Shown: positions 1-9,361, numbered from the stretch's first letter. The stretch is DNA of 64,000 bases from Cytobacillus oceanisediminis 2691 (GCF_000294775.2 NZ_CP015506.1:1339501-1403500); one strand, 5' to 3'. Program-made: numbers and translations. The notes: generated by a model from the sequence alone, not told the origin.

Positions 1-351
1 GTTTTTTCCTCCCATAGGATGGAACATGTAGAAGAACTTTGTGAGCATTTATGCATCATGCAAAAAGGACGGCCTGTTGTGCACGGGTCTCTAAAAGAAA
101 TTAAACGTTCATTTGGAAGGAAGAATCTTGTTATCCACGGAGACTATGATTTAAGCTTTTTGGCGGATAGCAGGGGAGTGGTGAAAGCCAGGCAGACAGC
201 TGAGGGAATTCAGCTCCAGATTTCCGGAGAAGAAGCAGCTGAAGACATTTTCAGGGAGGTTGCAGAGAAGGGTTTTGTCCGTAAATTTGTACTGGAAGAG
301 CCGTCCCTGAATGATATTTTTATAGAAAAGGCTGGTGCTTCCTATGAATAA
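1..351 (+). CDS. yhaQ: ABC transporter ATP-binding protein, C-terminal part (YhaQ/NatA type)
   Basis: This is the last 116 residues of an ABC ATPase whose start lies before the window. The open frame runs from base 1, and its first residues, FSSHRMEHVEELC, match the H-loop region just after the D-loop. The remaining C-terminal extension is typical of NatA/YhaQ exporter ATPases. It overlaps the next gene, the permease, by 8 bases (ATGAATAA), so the two form one exporter operon. Substrate is unknown; relatives of NatAB extrude sodium or drugs. The name yhaQ rests on the downstream order yhaP, yhaO, yhaN. Confidence 0.85.
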   Translation, partial: VFSSHRMEHVEELCEHLCIMQKGRPVVHGSLKEIKRSFGRKNLVIHGDYDLSFLADSRGVVKARQTAEGIQLQISGEEAAEDIFREVAEKGFVRKFVLEEPSLNDIFIEKAGASYE

Positions 352-1594
352 TTTTATGACGATCCTTCTTCATACTTATTTAAGCAAGCTGAAGACCAAG
401 TCTTTTATTGCAACGACACTCATTACTGTGGTGATTGTTGCAGGGCTTGCCAATTTATCAGGTATTATTGATTATTTTAATAAGGATGATGAAGAAAGAG
501 TTGCAGTGATCGATGAGACTGGTGTGCTGTTAACTCCTCTTCAGGAACAAATGGATGCCCTAAATAACAAGATAACTTTAATTGAATACAAAGGGTCTGA
601 GGCAGAAGGGGAAACTGCTGTTAAAGATGGAGATTATAAAGGGCTTTTGCTGTTATCCTTTAGCACAGATGAGCTCCCTGAAGCGGCCTATAAAGCCAGA
701 AGTATAGCCGATTCAGCCATCCCATCCGAATTGCAGGGCGGGCTGCAGCAGCTGAAAACACAAATGGCTGCCACTCAAATTAATCTTAGTCCAGAGCAAT
801 TAAGCAAGCTATATGAGCCGGTACCTTTTGATAAGACCGCTCTTGAAGAAAACGCCAAAACAGAAGAAGAATTGAATCAGGCAAGAGGGCTTGTTTATGT
901 TCTATTATTTATCATTTATTTTGCTGTAATCTTGTATGCCAATATGATTGCCATGGAAGTAGCAACAGAAAAGTCTTCCCGTGTCATGGAAATCTTAATA
1001 TCCAGTGTTTCTCCAATCAAGCAGATGTTCGCGAAAATATTGGGGATTGGGCTGCTTAGCCTGACACAGATGGCACTTATTCTATTAGTAGGCTATTTTT
1101 CAGTCAAACAAAATCTTGATACGATGGAAGGCGGTTTTTTTGAATTCTTTGGCTTTGGAAACATTCCGGCTTCGACCATCGCTTATGCAATCATCTTTTT
1201 CATTCTTGGATATTTCCTTTATGCCACACTGGCTGCTTTTCTTGGTTCGCTGGTAAGCAGGATTGAAGATATCCAGCAGATGATTACTCCAATGACCATG
1301 ATGGTTGTAGCAGGCTTTATGATTGCAATGTTTGGCTTAGGCCAGCCGGAAGCACCTTTTGTAACAATCACCTCTTATATTCCATTCTTCACTCCAATGC
1401 TCATGTTCATGAGAGTGGGGATGCTGTCACTGCCTGTATGGGAGCCAATTCTCGGGATCGTGATCCTGCTGGCTGCCATAATAGTACTGGCTGTCTTCGG
1501 AGCGAGAGTCTACAGGGGCGGAGTATTGATGTATGGGAAGTCAAATTCCTTTAAAGATATCAAAAAAGCATTACAGCTTACTAAAAACGAATAA
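344..1594 (+). CDS. yhaP: ABC transporter permease (YhaP/NatB type)
   Basis: ABC-2 type membrane subunit of about 416 residues, partner of the preceding ATPase. It has one N-terminal membrane segment (about residues 20-40), a large extracytoplasmic domain to about residue 185, then five or six helices including the EVATEKSSRVMEILISS cytoplasmic loop that is typical of NatB/YhaP permeases. ATG at 344 (MNNFMTILLHTY) is preferred over the GTG at 335 because it gives the usual 8-base coupling overlap and matches the family's N terminus. Substrate is unknown. Confidence 0.87.
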   Translation: MNNFMTILLHTYLSKLKTKSFIATTLITVVIVAGLANLSGIIDYFNKDDEERVAVIDETGVLLTPLQEQMDALNNKITLIEYKGSEAEGETAVKDGDYKGLLLLSFSTDELPEAAYKARSIADSAIPSELQGGLQQLKTQMAATQINLSPEQLSKLYEPVPFDKTALEENAKTEEELNQARGLVYVLLFIIYFAVILYANMIAMEVATEKSSRVMEILISSVSPIKQMFAKILGIGLLSLTQMALILLVGYFSVKQNLDTMEGGFFEFFGFGNIPASTIAYAIIFFILGYFLYATLAAFLGSLVSRIEDIQQMITPMTMMVVAGFMIAMFGLGQPEAPFVTITSYIPFFTPMLMFMRVGMLSLPVWEPILGIVILLAAIIVLAVFGARVYRGGVLMYGKSNSFKDIKKALQLTKNE

Positions 1595-1650
1595 ACAGGC
1601 TGTTTATCAAAGTTTATGTCTTGAAGACGGTTAATTTAGTTTAACCACTG

Positions 1651-1803
1651 AGTTGGTTGGAGCGGACGGCGCTTGATCCTCGAAAATGCATACGCATTTT
1701 CTTTGTGAGCCGCTGATTCTGGGAAGATTATTCAATGTCATGAGGAAGCTCACCTCACGCCCCAGGGAAAGCAAGTGCCTGCATTGGAAATCAACGGACA
1801 GAA
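1651..1803. repeat. Degenerate Bacillaceae interspersed repeat (GGAGCGGA...GGAAATCAACGG type)
   Basis: About 150 noncoding bases begin with GTTGGTTGGAGCGGACGGCG and end with GCCTGCATTGGAAATCAACG. They contain GAGGAAGCTCACCTCACGCC and CCCCAGGGAAAGCAAGTGCC. These blocks correspond to the widespread Bacillaceae intergenic repeat with GGAGCGGAAGGC and GGAAAGCGAGTGCC ends, but the middle has diverged. The element lies between yhaP and the convergent LysE gene. The family assignment is from memory of similar genomes. Confidence 0.6.
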
Positions 1804-1836
1804 TTTATAAGAAAAATTACTATCTCTAAGAATAGG

Positions 1837-1886
1837 CCCTATTGAAAAAAGCTCCGTATTTTAGAAAAGAGCTTTTTTCAATAGGG
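1837..1886. terminator. Bidirectional terminator between yhaP and the lysE-like gene
   Basis: A perfect 18-base inverted repeat (CCCTATTGAAAAAAGCTC and its complement) with a 14-base loop is followed by TTTT. The A-run in the left arm supplies a T-run on the other strand, so it can end both convergent transcripts. Confidence 0.85.
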
Positions 1887-1891
1887 TTTTC

Positions 1892-2524
1892 TTATGCAAA
1901 CAATGCCTTTAATCCTTCGAATGCAAAATAAAGCCCAAATCCAATCAGCGATATTCCTGAAAGAATCGAGATGACGATAATTCCTTTTGAAGTAAGGAAT
2001 CGGCGAAACCCTGTGGTCAGTGCAGCTACAAACAAATCCCAGAGCATGAGACCCAGAAAAATCATTGTACTGTATAAAAAGAGCTCTGTTTTTCCATAGG
2101 ATGCTGCTGTTTTTGCAAGAACTGATCCGTAGATACCCAGCCAGAACAAAATGGAAAGAGGGCTGGATATGGACATAATAAATCCGGAAAAAAAGCATTT
2201 AAACAATGAATCCCGGCTTCGCACATAGCTCAGGGAAATTTTATTGGCATTTGCAATGCTCTCGATCCCTGTATATAAGAGTATAAATCCTCCAAAAAGC
2301 CACAGGAAGATCTGAACGATAGGGGTGTCCAAAAAATGGACAAGCCCAAGGTATACAACAAGCATATAAAAGGCATCAGCAAACATGGAGCCAACTCCAA
2401 CAATCCAGGCATGCCAAAATCCATTTTTTATCCCCTTTTCAAGCCTGACAGCATTTACCGGCCCGATTGGAGCTGCCAAAGATAGTCCGAGAAACACATA
2501 ACTTAAATATATTCCAATTCCCAA
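1892..2524 (-). CDS. LysE family amino-acid exporter
   Basis: Membrane protein of about 210 residues with five or six hydrophobic helices. The N-terminal motif GLSLAAPIGPVNAV is diagnostic of the LysE/RhtB family, which exports amino acids and related metabolites. TTG at 2524 is chosen as start because GGGCGGAG precedes it at good spacing and it falls just before the first helix; a TTG at 2563 is an alternative. It is monocistronic and convergent with yhaP. The exported compound cannot be inferred. Confidence 0.8.
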   Translation of the reverse strand: MGIGIYLSYVFLGLSLAAPIGPVNAVRLEKGIKNGFWHAWIVGVGSMFADAFYMLVVYLGLVHFLDTPIVQIFLWLFGGFILLYTGIESIANANKISLSYVRSRDSLFKCFFSGFIMSISSPLSILFWLGIYGSVLAKTAASYGKTELFLYSTMIFLGLMLWDLFVAALTTGFRRFLTSKGIIVISILSGISLIGFGLYFAFEGLKALFA

Positions 2525-2736
2525 TATACCACTCCGCCCTTTATATTTTCCTTGAGGCTGCAAACCTGTCCTCGAGGAAAGAGTTCTTGTACATTTTTAT
2601 GCACAAGCTTCCCGGTCTAAAACAAACTTCAGGAAAATTTTCAGACGGCACATATAGCAATTTAATTTCGAATAGGAACGTGCATTCGCTTTTTGAATGA
2701 GGTAAAATGAGAGAAAAGGAATGAAAGGAAGTTAAC

Positions 2737-3957
2737 ATGAAAAGGGTTACGTTTATTCATGCAGCTGATTTGCACCTGGATAGTCCAATGTCTGGACTGA
2801 AGCATTTGCCCCCATCCATTTTTAAAAAGCTCCAGGAAAGTACTTTTGAAGCATTTACGAAAATAGTTGATTCAGCCATTTTCCATAATGTAGACTTTAT
2901 CATTTTAGCCGGAGATTTGTTTGATGGTGAAGACAGAAGTATAAGGGCACAAACACGTTTTCGGAAAGAGATGGAGCGGCTGGCTGAATGCGGGATTGCT
3001 GTATATGCGGTCCATGGAAATCATGATCATATGGATGGGAGATGGGCACATTTGCCATTGCCGGAGAATGTCCATATCTTTTCCCATGAAGTCGAAGTGG
3101 CAAAGCATATTGCTGAAAATGGTACATCCGTTCACCTCTATGGTTTCAGCTACCCTAAAAGACATGTGGCGGAACGGATGATCGATCAATATAGCAGGGA
3201 AAATGGAGCTGATCTGCATATTGGAATCCTTCACGGTTCTTTTGAAGGCAGCAGTGATCACGCTCAATATGCCCCATTCCGAATAAATGATTTGCTTGAA
3301 AAGGACTTTGATTATTGGGCTCTCGGACATATACATAAACGAGAAATCTTAATCACCCAGCCACCCGTCATTTACCCTGGTAATATACAGGGAAGGAACC
3401 GGAAAGAAACTGGTCCCAAAGGATGCTATTTAGTTGAGCTGGATAGTTCTGGTGCAAAGACGGAGTTTCTGGAGGCAGCTCCTGTTATATGGGAGAATGC
3501 AGAAATAGATGCTTCAAAATCGGAAAGCTATCAGGAGATTTATGAGCTTTGCATAAGTTTGATTGAAGAAAAGCGCCAAAACAGAAAGGGAACAATTATA
3601 AATCTGACACTCAACGAAGTAGGCTTGTCGGATCACGAATTAAGAAGCATAACGAATGGTGAGCTGCTCGAATCTTTGCAGGAGGAAGAGGCAGAAGAGG
3701 AGTCTTTTGTATGGATTTCCGGCCTAGCCGTGAATGAAAAAAGGATGTGGAATAAAGAAAAGCTGGCACATGAATCGGATTTTTTCAGTGAGCTTTTTAA
3801 AACTGCGGGTCATTTTGCAGAGGGCAGTGAAAGTGCCCTGATCTTGTATGCACATCCCCTGGCAAGAAGATTTTTGGGTGAGCTCACTAAGGATGACAAG
3901 CAAAGAATCGCAGAGGAAGCCGAAGCACTGCTTGTGGATCTTCTACACAAAGCTTAA
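2737..3957 (+). CDS. yhaO: YhaO, SbcD-like metallophosphoesterase (DNA repair nuclease family)
   Basis: A 406-residue calcineurin-like phosphoesterase. The metal-binding motifs are visible in order: HAADLHLDS near residue 8, GDLFDG near 60, GNHDH near 92, LHGSFEG near 167 and GHIHK near 196. These match SbcD/Mre11-type nucleases. It is followed 23 bases later by the large coiled-coil ATPase YhaN, mirroring SbcD-SbcC, so a DNA-end processing complex is the best inference. ATG is preceded by AAAGGAAG. The C-terminal third is less conserved and may contact YhaN. Confidence 0.9.
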   Translation: MKRVTFIHAADLHLDSPMSGLKHLPPSIFKKLQESTFEAFTKIVDSAIFHNVDFIILAGDLFDGEDRSIRAQTRFRKEMERLAECGIAVYAVHGNHDHMDGRWAHLPLPENVHIFSHEVEVAKHIAENGTSVHLYGFSYPKRHVAERMIDQYSRENGADLHIGILHGSFEGSSDHAQYAPFRINDLLEKDFDYWALGHIHKREILITQPPVIYPGNIQGRNRKETGPKGCYLVELDSSGAKTEFLEAAPVIWENAEIDASKSESYQEIYELCISLIEEKRQNRKGTIINLTLNEVGLSDHELRSITNGELLESLQEEEAEEESFVWISGLAVNEKRMWNKEKLAHESDFFSELFKTAGHFAEGSESALILYAHPLARRFLGELTKDDKQRIAEEAEALLVDLLHKA

Positions 3958-3980
3958 GGACATTGAATGGAGGTGGAACT

Positions 3981-6974
3981 TTGAAAATTACAGATATACA
4001 TATTTACGGATATGGAAAGCTTACTGACTTTATGCTAACCGGTATTCAATCATTGCAGGTGATCTACGGGGAAAATGAGGCAGGTAAATCTACCATCATG
4101 TCTTTTATACATAGTATTCTTTTTGGCTTTCCAGCAAAGGTCCAATCGGAATTAAGGTATGAGCCCAAGGAAGGAGCAAAATATGGCGGCAGGCTTACCG
4201 CAATTTTTCCTGATAAAGGGAAGGCAGTCATAGAGCGTGTTAAAGGAAAAGCATCCGGAGATGTGAGTGTCTTGCTTGAAGATGGAACAAAGGGAGGGGA
4301 AGAGCTTTTAAACGATCTCCTTCATCACATTGATAAAGGGCTGTATCAATCTATTTTCTCCTTTAATATTCATGGGCTGCAAAATGTAAATCAAATGAAG
4401 GGTGAAGAATTGGGGAGGTATTTGTTTTCAGCAGGTTCACTGGGAACGGATCATCTGGTTTCTGCGGAAAATATACTTCAAAAGGAATTGGAAAGCCGCT
4501 TTAAACCAAACGGAAAAAAGCCTTCTCTGAATGTAAAGCTAAAAGAGATGAAGCAGCTGCATCAGGATCTGAAAAAAGCGGAGCAAAATAATGAGCAGTA
4601 TTGGACGTTGCTTCGTGAAAAAGAAAATCTTGAAAACGATTTAAACAGATTGCATCAGAGGCTGGACCATGCTCAGCAGGAGCTTTTCCGTTTAAAAGAA
4701 TGGCAGGACTTATATCCATTAATAGCAGAGGAGCAAGAGCTGATTAAAGAACGGGAAAAATTTGCACACATTTCCTTCCCGGCAAATGGGCTTTCTCTTT
4801 TGGAGAAACTTGAAAGTGTGATTCAGCCCCTGGAAGGGCGCAGAGCTAGTCTGGAATCGAGAATAATCCTCCTGGAACAAGAGCTGGAAAATAATCAGCC
4901 AGATCATTTTCTCCTTAAGCATGAGCATTCCATCAATGCAGCGGTAGAGGGGCTGCCGTTTTTGGAAAAGTTAAACCAAGAAGAAAAAGAATTATCAATT
5001 AAGCTGGAAAATATTACAGAAGAAATTTTAAACCTTCAGGAAAGACTTCATCTTCAAATTGACGAACAGCAGCTTGAACAAGTTGATACGAGTGTTTTTA
5101 TGATGGAAAAGGTTAAAAATGCGCAAAATCGCCGTAACCGTCTTCAAGCAATGAAACAGGAATTGGATGATCGATTTAACGATGAAAAGTCAGTGCTGGA
5201 GAACACGGAACGAAAAATTGGCGAATTGAAAGAACAGCTTCTTAATGAAGAGGAACTTTCAGCCATTAAGGAAACATTAAGCTTCACTGCAGATAGGCAT
5301 AATATCGAAAAAGAACTGCAGGATACACAGGAAAGACTTCAGTTCCTTCAAAGAGCAGAAAAAAAGGAACAGGAAACAAGACGGCAAAAAACATATCAGG
5401 AGAAAAGGCAGCTGTTTTTTTTGGGAGTCCTTTTTGCTGCTTTGTTCGGCTGGGGAATCTTTAGCGAATCATGGGTGATTGCAGGTGCAGGATTTGCAGG
5501 TGCAGCCTTTTGTTTTGCCATTGCAAATAAAAAAGAGCCTAAGGGGCAAGACAGCTTTATTAAAAATGAGATAAAAGCTCTGAATGAAAAAGAACGCTCA
5601 CTGCTTGATAAATTAAAGCAGCCTGACATTCAGCATGCAGCCAGCCTGGAGGCACAGCTGAAGAAAGACAGCGACCGGCAAAATCAGCTTATCCAATTGC
5701 TGTTTCAGCTCGAACAGGCAAATGAAAAATACGAAAAGGTCATTGCCTCATTTGAAAAATGGGAGAATGAATGTGCCGAACTTGAAAATGAACTGCTGCA
5801 GCTGGGTAAACAGCTATTTCTGCCTCATGATATCTCCAAAACCTTTTTGAGTGAAGCTTTTAATATGATTGAACAGTTAAAAGTCCTCTATAGGGAAAAG
5901 AAATACACTGCTGAAAGAAAGGCATCAGCAGAAAAGGGAATCAATGAGAAGCTCCATACTTTTCATAAACTAAAAGGCTTATTGGATAGCGAGCCTGGGA
6001 GTGTACAGGAAATTGGCTATCAATTGAAAAAAAGACTGAAAGAAGAAACGGAAAAACATATTAAGCAGGGTGAAAGGGAAGCGGCGCTTCATGAGTTAAA
6101 GCTAGAACACAGCACAGTGCTGGCAGAACTTAGCCACTTTCAAAAAGACTACGAACATCAGCTTTCCCTTGCCGGAACCGATGCAGCCGAAGAGTACAGG
6201 GAAAAGGCTGCTGAAGCACAGAAATTAGCAGAACTAGAAGAAAAGATTAAACAGGTCCGCAAGCAAATTAATCTTAACTCTTTTTCACAGGAAGAAATTA
6301 ATAAATATTCCAATGTAACAAAACCAGAAGCAGAGATCCAAGCTGTCAGTGAAGAAGCTGCTCTGCTCCAGGAAAGCATTCCTGGTTTGCAGAGAAAACT
6401 TGCAGAGGTCAAATATGAAATTCAAATCCTTGAAGAGGGCGGAACCTATGCGGAACTCCTTCATAAGTTCGCCTTGCTGAAATCTGAGTTTGAAGAAGAG
6501 GCAAGGGATTGGGCAAAATATGCTGCTGCCAAGGATATATTAGATAGAACGATAAACAGTTTTAAAAATGAGCGTTTGCCAAAAATGCTGGCAAAGGCAG
6601 AGCAATTTCTTTCTTTTTTAACCAATGGAGGCTATGTACGGATTTTTCCTAAAGAAGAAGGAAGCGGGTTCCTTATAGAAAGCAAGACAGGAGCAGTTTT
6701 TGAAGCAAAAGAACTGAGTCAGGCGACTGCTGAACAGATATACGTATCCTTCAGGCTAGCACTTGCCATGACGATTTATGGCAAGTATCCCTTCCCTATT
6801 ATTATAGATGATAGCTTCGTGAATTTTGATCATGTCCGCACTGAAAGAATGATTAACCTGTTAAAGAACCTTACAGGCAGGCAAATTTTATTTTTCACCT
6901 GTCATAAGCATCTTCTGCCGCATTTTCAGGAAGAACAAATACAATCCGTTGCAAAGGAAAAGCTGTCTGTCTAA
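3981..6974 (+). CDS. yhaN: YhaN, large coiled-coil AAA ATPase (SbcC/RecF-like)
   Basis: A 997-residue ATPase with SMC-like architecture: an N-terminal Walker A (GENEAGKST near residue 33), long coiled coils (about 170-870), and a C-terminal signature LSQATAEQIYVSFRLALA with Walker B PIIIDDSFVNFD (near 938). Two adjacent hydrophobic segments (about residues 477-513) interrupt the coiled coil and could form a membrane hairpin at its distal end; this is a known feature of YhaN relatives. TTG at 3981 is chosen because GGAGGTGG lies 4 bases upstream. It pairs with YhaO. Confidence 0.9.
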   Translation: MKITDIHIYGYGKLTDFMLTGIQSLQVIYGENEAGKSTIMSFIHSILFGFPAKVQSELRYEPKEGAKYGGRLTAIFPDKGKAVIERVKGKASGDVSVLLEDGTKGGEELLNDLLHHIDKGLYQSIFSFNIHGLQNVNQMKGEELGRYLFSAGSLGTDHLVSAENILQKELESRFKPNGKKPSLNVKLKEMKQLHQDLKKAEQNNEQYWTLLREKENLENDLNRLHQRLDHAQQELFRLKEWQDLYPLIAEEQELIKEREKFAHISFPANGLSLLEKLESVIQPLEGRRASLESRIILLEQELENNQPDHFLLKHEHSINAAVEGLPFLEKLNQEEKELSIKLENITEEILNLQERLHLQIDEQQLEQVDTSVFMMEKVKNAQNRRNRLQAMKQELDDRFNDEKSVLENTERKIGELKEQLLNEEELSAIKETLSFTADRHNIEKELQDTQERLQFLQRAEKKEQETRRQKTYQEKRQLFFLGVLFAALFGWGIFSESWVIAGAGFAGAAFCFAIANKKEPKGQDSFIKNEIKALNEKERSLLDKLKQPDIQHAASLEAQLKKDSDRQNQLIQLLFQLEQANEKYEKVIASFEKWENECAELENELLQLGKQLFLPHDISKTFLSEAFNMIEQLKVLYREKKYTAERKASAEKGINEKLHTFHKLKGLLDSEPGSVQEIGYQLKKRLKEETEKHIKQGEREAALHELKLEHSTVLAELSHFQKDYEHQLSLAGTDAAEEYREKAAEAQKLAELEEKIKQVRKQINLNSFSQEEINKYSNVTKPEAEIQAVSEEAALLQESIPGLQRKLAEVKYEIQILEEGGTYAELLHKFALLKSEFEEEARDWAKYAAAKDILDRTINSFKNERLPKMLAKAEQFLSFLTNGGYVRIFPKEEGSGFLIESKTGAVFEAKELSQATAEQIYVSFRLALAMTIYGKYPFPIIIDDSFVNFDHVRTERMINLLKNLTGRQILFFTCHKHLLPHFQEEQIQSVAKEKLSV

Positions 6975-6992
6975 TTAACAGGCAGTTTTTTT
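6963..6992 (+). terminator. Terminator after yhaN
   Basis: CTGTCTG pairs with CAGGCAG (one G-U) across a 9-base loop, followed by seven Ts. It overlaps the yhaN stop region. Confidence 0.75.
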
Positions 6993-7001
6993 ATATGTAT
7001 G

Positions 7002-7058
7002 GTAAGTAAATCTTACAAAAACTCATAAACATTAAAAAAGTGTGTAAAGAAACCTTAC
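7002..7058. promoter_or_regulatory. Paired dyad GTAA-N7-TTAC upstream of the cidA-like gene
   Basis: Two 15-base dyads, GTAAGTAAATCTTAC (7002-7016) and GTAAAGAAACCTTAC (7044-7058), share the layout GTAA-N7-TTAC. They lie exactly 42 bases apart, four helical turns, so a dimeric regulator could bind both on one face of the DNA. They sit 68-124 bases before the start of the cidA/lrgA-like operon. The regulator is unknown; CidR (LysR type) and LytT control such operons elsewhere, but neither gene is nearby. Confidence 0.5.
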
Positions 7059-7125
7059 AAATATCATGTTTTTTCTTTTGTTATTCAGTAAGATGATAAA
7101 AAGCGGTTAGGAAGGAGAATAAAAT

Positions 7126-7485
7126 TTGCCCTGGCTGATTCAAGTATTGTTACTCGCTATTTTTCTGATTGCAGGGAATTTTGCGGCTGCGTTCTTTCAT
7201 ATTCCGCTTCCTGGAAGTGTCATAGGGATGCTTATGTTATTAATCCTATTGGTAACCAATTCAATTAAATTAGAATGGATAGAGAAAGCAGCATCTTTTC
7301 AAATTAAACACATGTCCCTGCTGTTTATCCCCTTTGTCATTGGATTATTCTTATCTCCCAATTTTATTCCTCTATTAAATTTTCATTTCCTTTTGGTCCT
7401 GATTCTAAGCAGCTTTTGCTGTTTATTGGGCACAGCGTATTCTGTTCAAATGTATGAGAATACAAGAAGGAGGCGCCAAAAATGA
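7126..7485 (+). CDS. CidA/LrgA family membrane protein
   Basis: A 119-residue protein with four hydrophobic helices, containing the family core IPLPGSVIGMLMLLILL (residues 24-40) and a basic C terminus. CidA/LrgA proteins are holin-like membrane proteins linked to cell lysis control, overflow metabolism and pyruvate uptake. TTG at 7126 follows AAGGAG. The stop overlaps the ATG of the CidB/LrgB partner by 4 bases, so translation is probably coupled. Which of the cid or lrg types it is cannot be settled from sequence alone. Confidence 0.85.
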   Translation: MPWLIQVLLLAIFLIAGNFAAAFFHIPLPGSVIGMLMLLILLVTNSIKLEWIEKAASFQIKHMSLLFIPFVIGLFLSPNFIPLLNFHFLLVLILSSFCCLLGTAYSVQMYENTRRRRQK

Positions 7486-8171
7486 GTTCTGTTTTATTCA
7501 ATAGTATAGGGTGCATCTTGATGACTCTTGCCAGTTATATCGCAAGCCTGCAAGTTTTCAGGAAGTTTAAGAAGAGCTGGTTAAATCCTTTATACACCGG
7601 AACTGCGCTCTTGATTACCATTCTTCTATTGTGCAACATCCCACTAACAGTCTATCAAAAAGGAAGCAGTCTGTTTGAGCTGCTCCTTCAGCTTTCGGTT
7701 GTCTCTTTTGCTGTTCCTTTATATAAGGAGTGGCCCTTAATGAAAAGACATCTTAAGAAAATATTCTCAGGAGTCTTTGCCGGAACCTCCTTAGGCATAT
7801 TTTCGGTTTACATCATGTCACAGGTTTTTCAATTTAATCAGGAGATTATTGCATCTCTTATTCCGCGTTCAGTAACACTTCCGGTAGCCTTAACGGTCTC
7901 TGATGGCTTGGGAGGGTCTACAGCCTTTACCGTTTTCTTTGTGCTATTTTCTGGTCTTTTTTCCGTTATGCTGGGCCCAAACCTATTGAAGTGGCTTGGA
8001 ATAAATAGTAAAGCCGCTAAAGGATTGGCAATGGGCACTTCAGCACAGATGCTGGGAGCCAGCCGTTCACTTATGTGGGGAGAGGAAGAAGGTGCCATGG
8101 GGTGCATAGCCATGACAACTTCTGCAATTATCCTTTCGTTATTCATTCCAATATTGCTGCTTTTGCTGTAA
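7482..8171 (+). CDS. CidB/LrgB family membrane protein
   Basis: A 229-residue polytopic membrane protein. The conserved LrgB stretch SVTLPVALTVSDGLGGSTAFT lies near residues 128-148 and GTSAQMLGASRS near 185. It forms a two-gene unit with the preceding CidA/LrgA protein, the usual arrangement. Such pairs affect murein hydrolase activity or transport of C3/C2 acids. A strong terminator follows, closing the operon. Confidence 0.87.
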   Translation: MSSVLFNSIGCILMTLASYIASLQVFRKFKKSWLNPLYTGTALLITILLLCNIPLTVYQKGSSLFELLLQLSVVSFAVPLYKEWPLMKRHLKKIFSGVFAGTSLGIFSVYIMSQVFQFNQEIIASLIPRSVTLPVALTVSDGLGGSTAFTVFFVLFSGLFSVMLGPNLLKWLGINSKAAKGLAMGTSAQMLGASRSLMWGEEEGAMGCIAMTTSAIILSLFIPILLLLL

Positions 8172-8186
8172 CCTTCAAATACCATT

Positions 8187-8221
8187 AAAAACCCATTCAT
8201 GAAAACGTGAATGGGTTTTTA
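8187..8221 (+). terminator. Terminator after the cidB-like gene
   Basis: AAAAACCCATTCA and TGAATGGGTTTTT form a perfect 13-bp stem with an 8-base loop, ending in a T-run. Confidence 0.85.
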
Positions 8222-8267
8222 TAGCGAGCAAAAGTCATGATTAATTTAGGAGAGTGCAGGGTCTGTG

Positions 8268-8276
8268 TGGTATACT
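8268..8276 (+). promoter_or_regulatory. Extended -10 promoter for yhaM
   Basis: TGGTATACT is an extended -10 element (TG-N-TATACT) about 100 bases before the yhaM start, just after the cidB terminator. No good -35 is seen, which is normal for this class. Confidence 0.5.
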
Positions 8277-8378
8277 AGTTTAATAGAATTGCATGTTTAA
8301 TGAGGCTGCCAAAGACTGTCTGGTCCAATTCATAGTGCCCTTTTTAAACAACCTCGTGAAGGGAGCGTCGGTGCGCGT

Positions 8379-9323
8379 ATGTCAAAAGGAATTGTTTATT
8401 ACGAAGTAGGAGAACAAATCGAACTTTTTCTGCTAATCAAAAGTGCAGCTAAAGGAATTGCAAGTAATGGAAAACCGTTTTTGACCCTAATTTTCCAGGA
8501 CCAAAGCGGCGAAATTGAAGCAAAGCTTTGGGATGTGTCTGATGATGATGCGAAAAACTACAGCCCTGAAACCATTGTAAAAGTGGCAGGGGATATTTTA
8601 AATTACCGTGGACGCAATCAGCTAAGAATCCGCCAAATTCGGCCGGCGTCCCCAACAGACCCGGTCAAGCTGGCAGACTTTCTCGAAACAGCGCCATTAA
8701 GTACAGATGAGATGATGAGTAAAATCACTCAATATATATTTGAAATGAAAAACCCGAATATCCAAAGGGTTACTCGCCATTTATTGAAGAAGCATCAAAA
8801 AGACTTTCTTGAATATCCGGCCGCTACGAAAAATCATCATGAGTTCGTATCCGGTCTTGCCTATCATGTAGTTTCCATGCTGGATTTGGCAAAGGCAATT
8901 TCCGGTTTGTATCCAAGCCTGGATAAGGACTTATTGTACGCTGGAGTCATTTTGCACGATTTAGGAAAGATTACAGAACTGTCTGGACCGATTTCAACAT
9001 CTTACACAATAGAAGGAAACTTGCTTGGACATATTACCATTATGATCAATGAAATTGGAAAAGCTGCTGAGGAGCTGGGAATCAGTGGTGAAGAGATTAT
9101 GATCCTTCAGCATATGGTTTTATCCCATCACGGCAAAGCGGAATGGGGCAGTCCAAAACCACCGCTTATCAAGGAAGCAGAAATTCTTCATTACATTGAT
9201 AACATTGATGCAAAAATGAACATGCTTGATAGAGCCCTTGAGAGGGTGAAACCAGGAGAGTTCTCCGAGCGGGTATTTGCTCTGGATAACCGTTCATTCT
9301 ATAAGCCCAGTTTTCATAAATAA
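8379..9323 (+). CDS. yhaM: 3'-5' exoribonuclease YhaM
   Basis: A 314-residue nuclease with an N-terminal OB-fold (about residues 15-95) and a C-terminal HD domain; the HD motif ILHDLGK is near residue 190 with further histidines in [11 protein letters not shown]. YhaM degrades short RNA and single-stranded DNA from the 3' end and participates in RNA turnover. Length and order of domains fit B. subtilis YhaM. AAGGGAG precedes the ATG. Transcribed alone between two terminators. Confidence 0.93.
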   Translation: MSKGIVYYEVGEQIELFLLIKSAAKGIASNGKPFLTLIFQDQSGEIEAKLWDVSDDDAKNYSPETIVKVAGDILNYRGRNQLRIRQIRPASPTDPVKLADFLETAPLSTDEMMSKITQYIFEMKNPNIQRVTRHLLKKHQKDFLEYPAATKNHHEFVSGLAYHVVSMLDLAKAISGLYPSLDKDLLYAGVILHDLGKITELSGPISTSYTIEGNLLGHITIMINEIGKAAEELGISGEEIMILQHMVLSHHGKAEWGSPKPPLIKEAEILHYIDNIDAKMNMLDRALERVKPGEFSERVFALDNRSFYKPSFHK

Positions 9324-9328
9324 TAACC

Positions 9329-9361
9329 GCCATCCTTCCTAATGGAAAGGGTGGCTTTTTT
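9329..9361 (+). terminator. Terminator after yhaM
   Basis: GCCATCCTT and AAGGGTGGC form a 9-bp stem (one G-T) with a 9-base loop, followed by a T-run. Confidence 0.8.
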
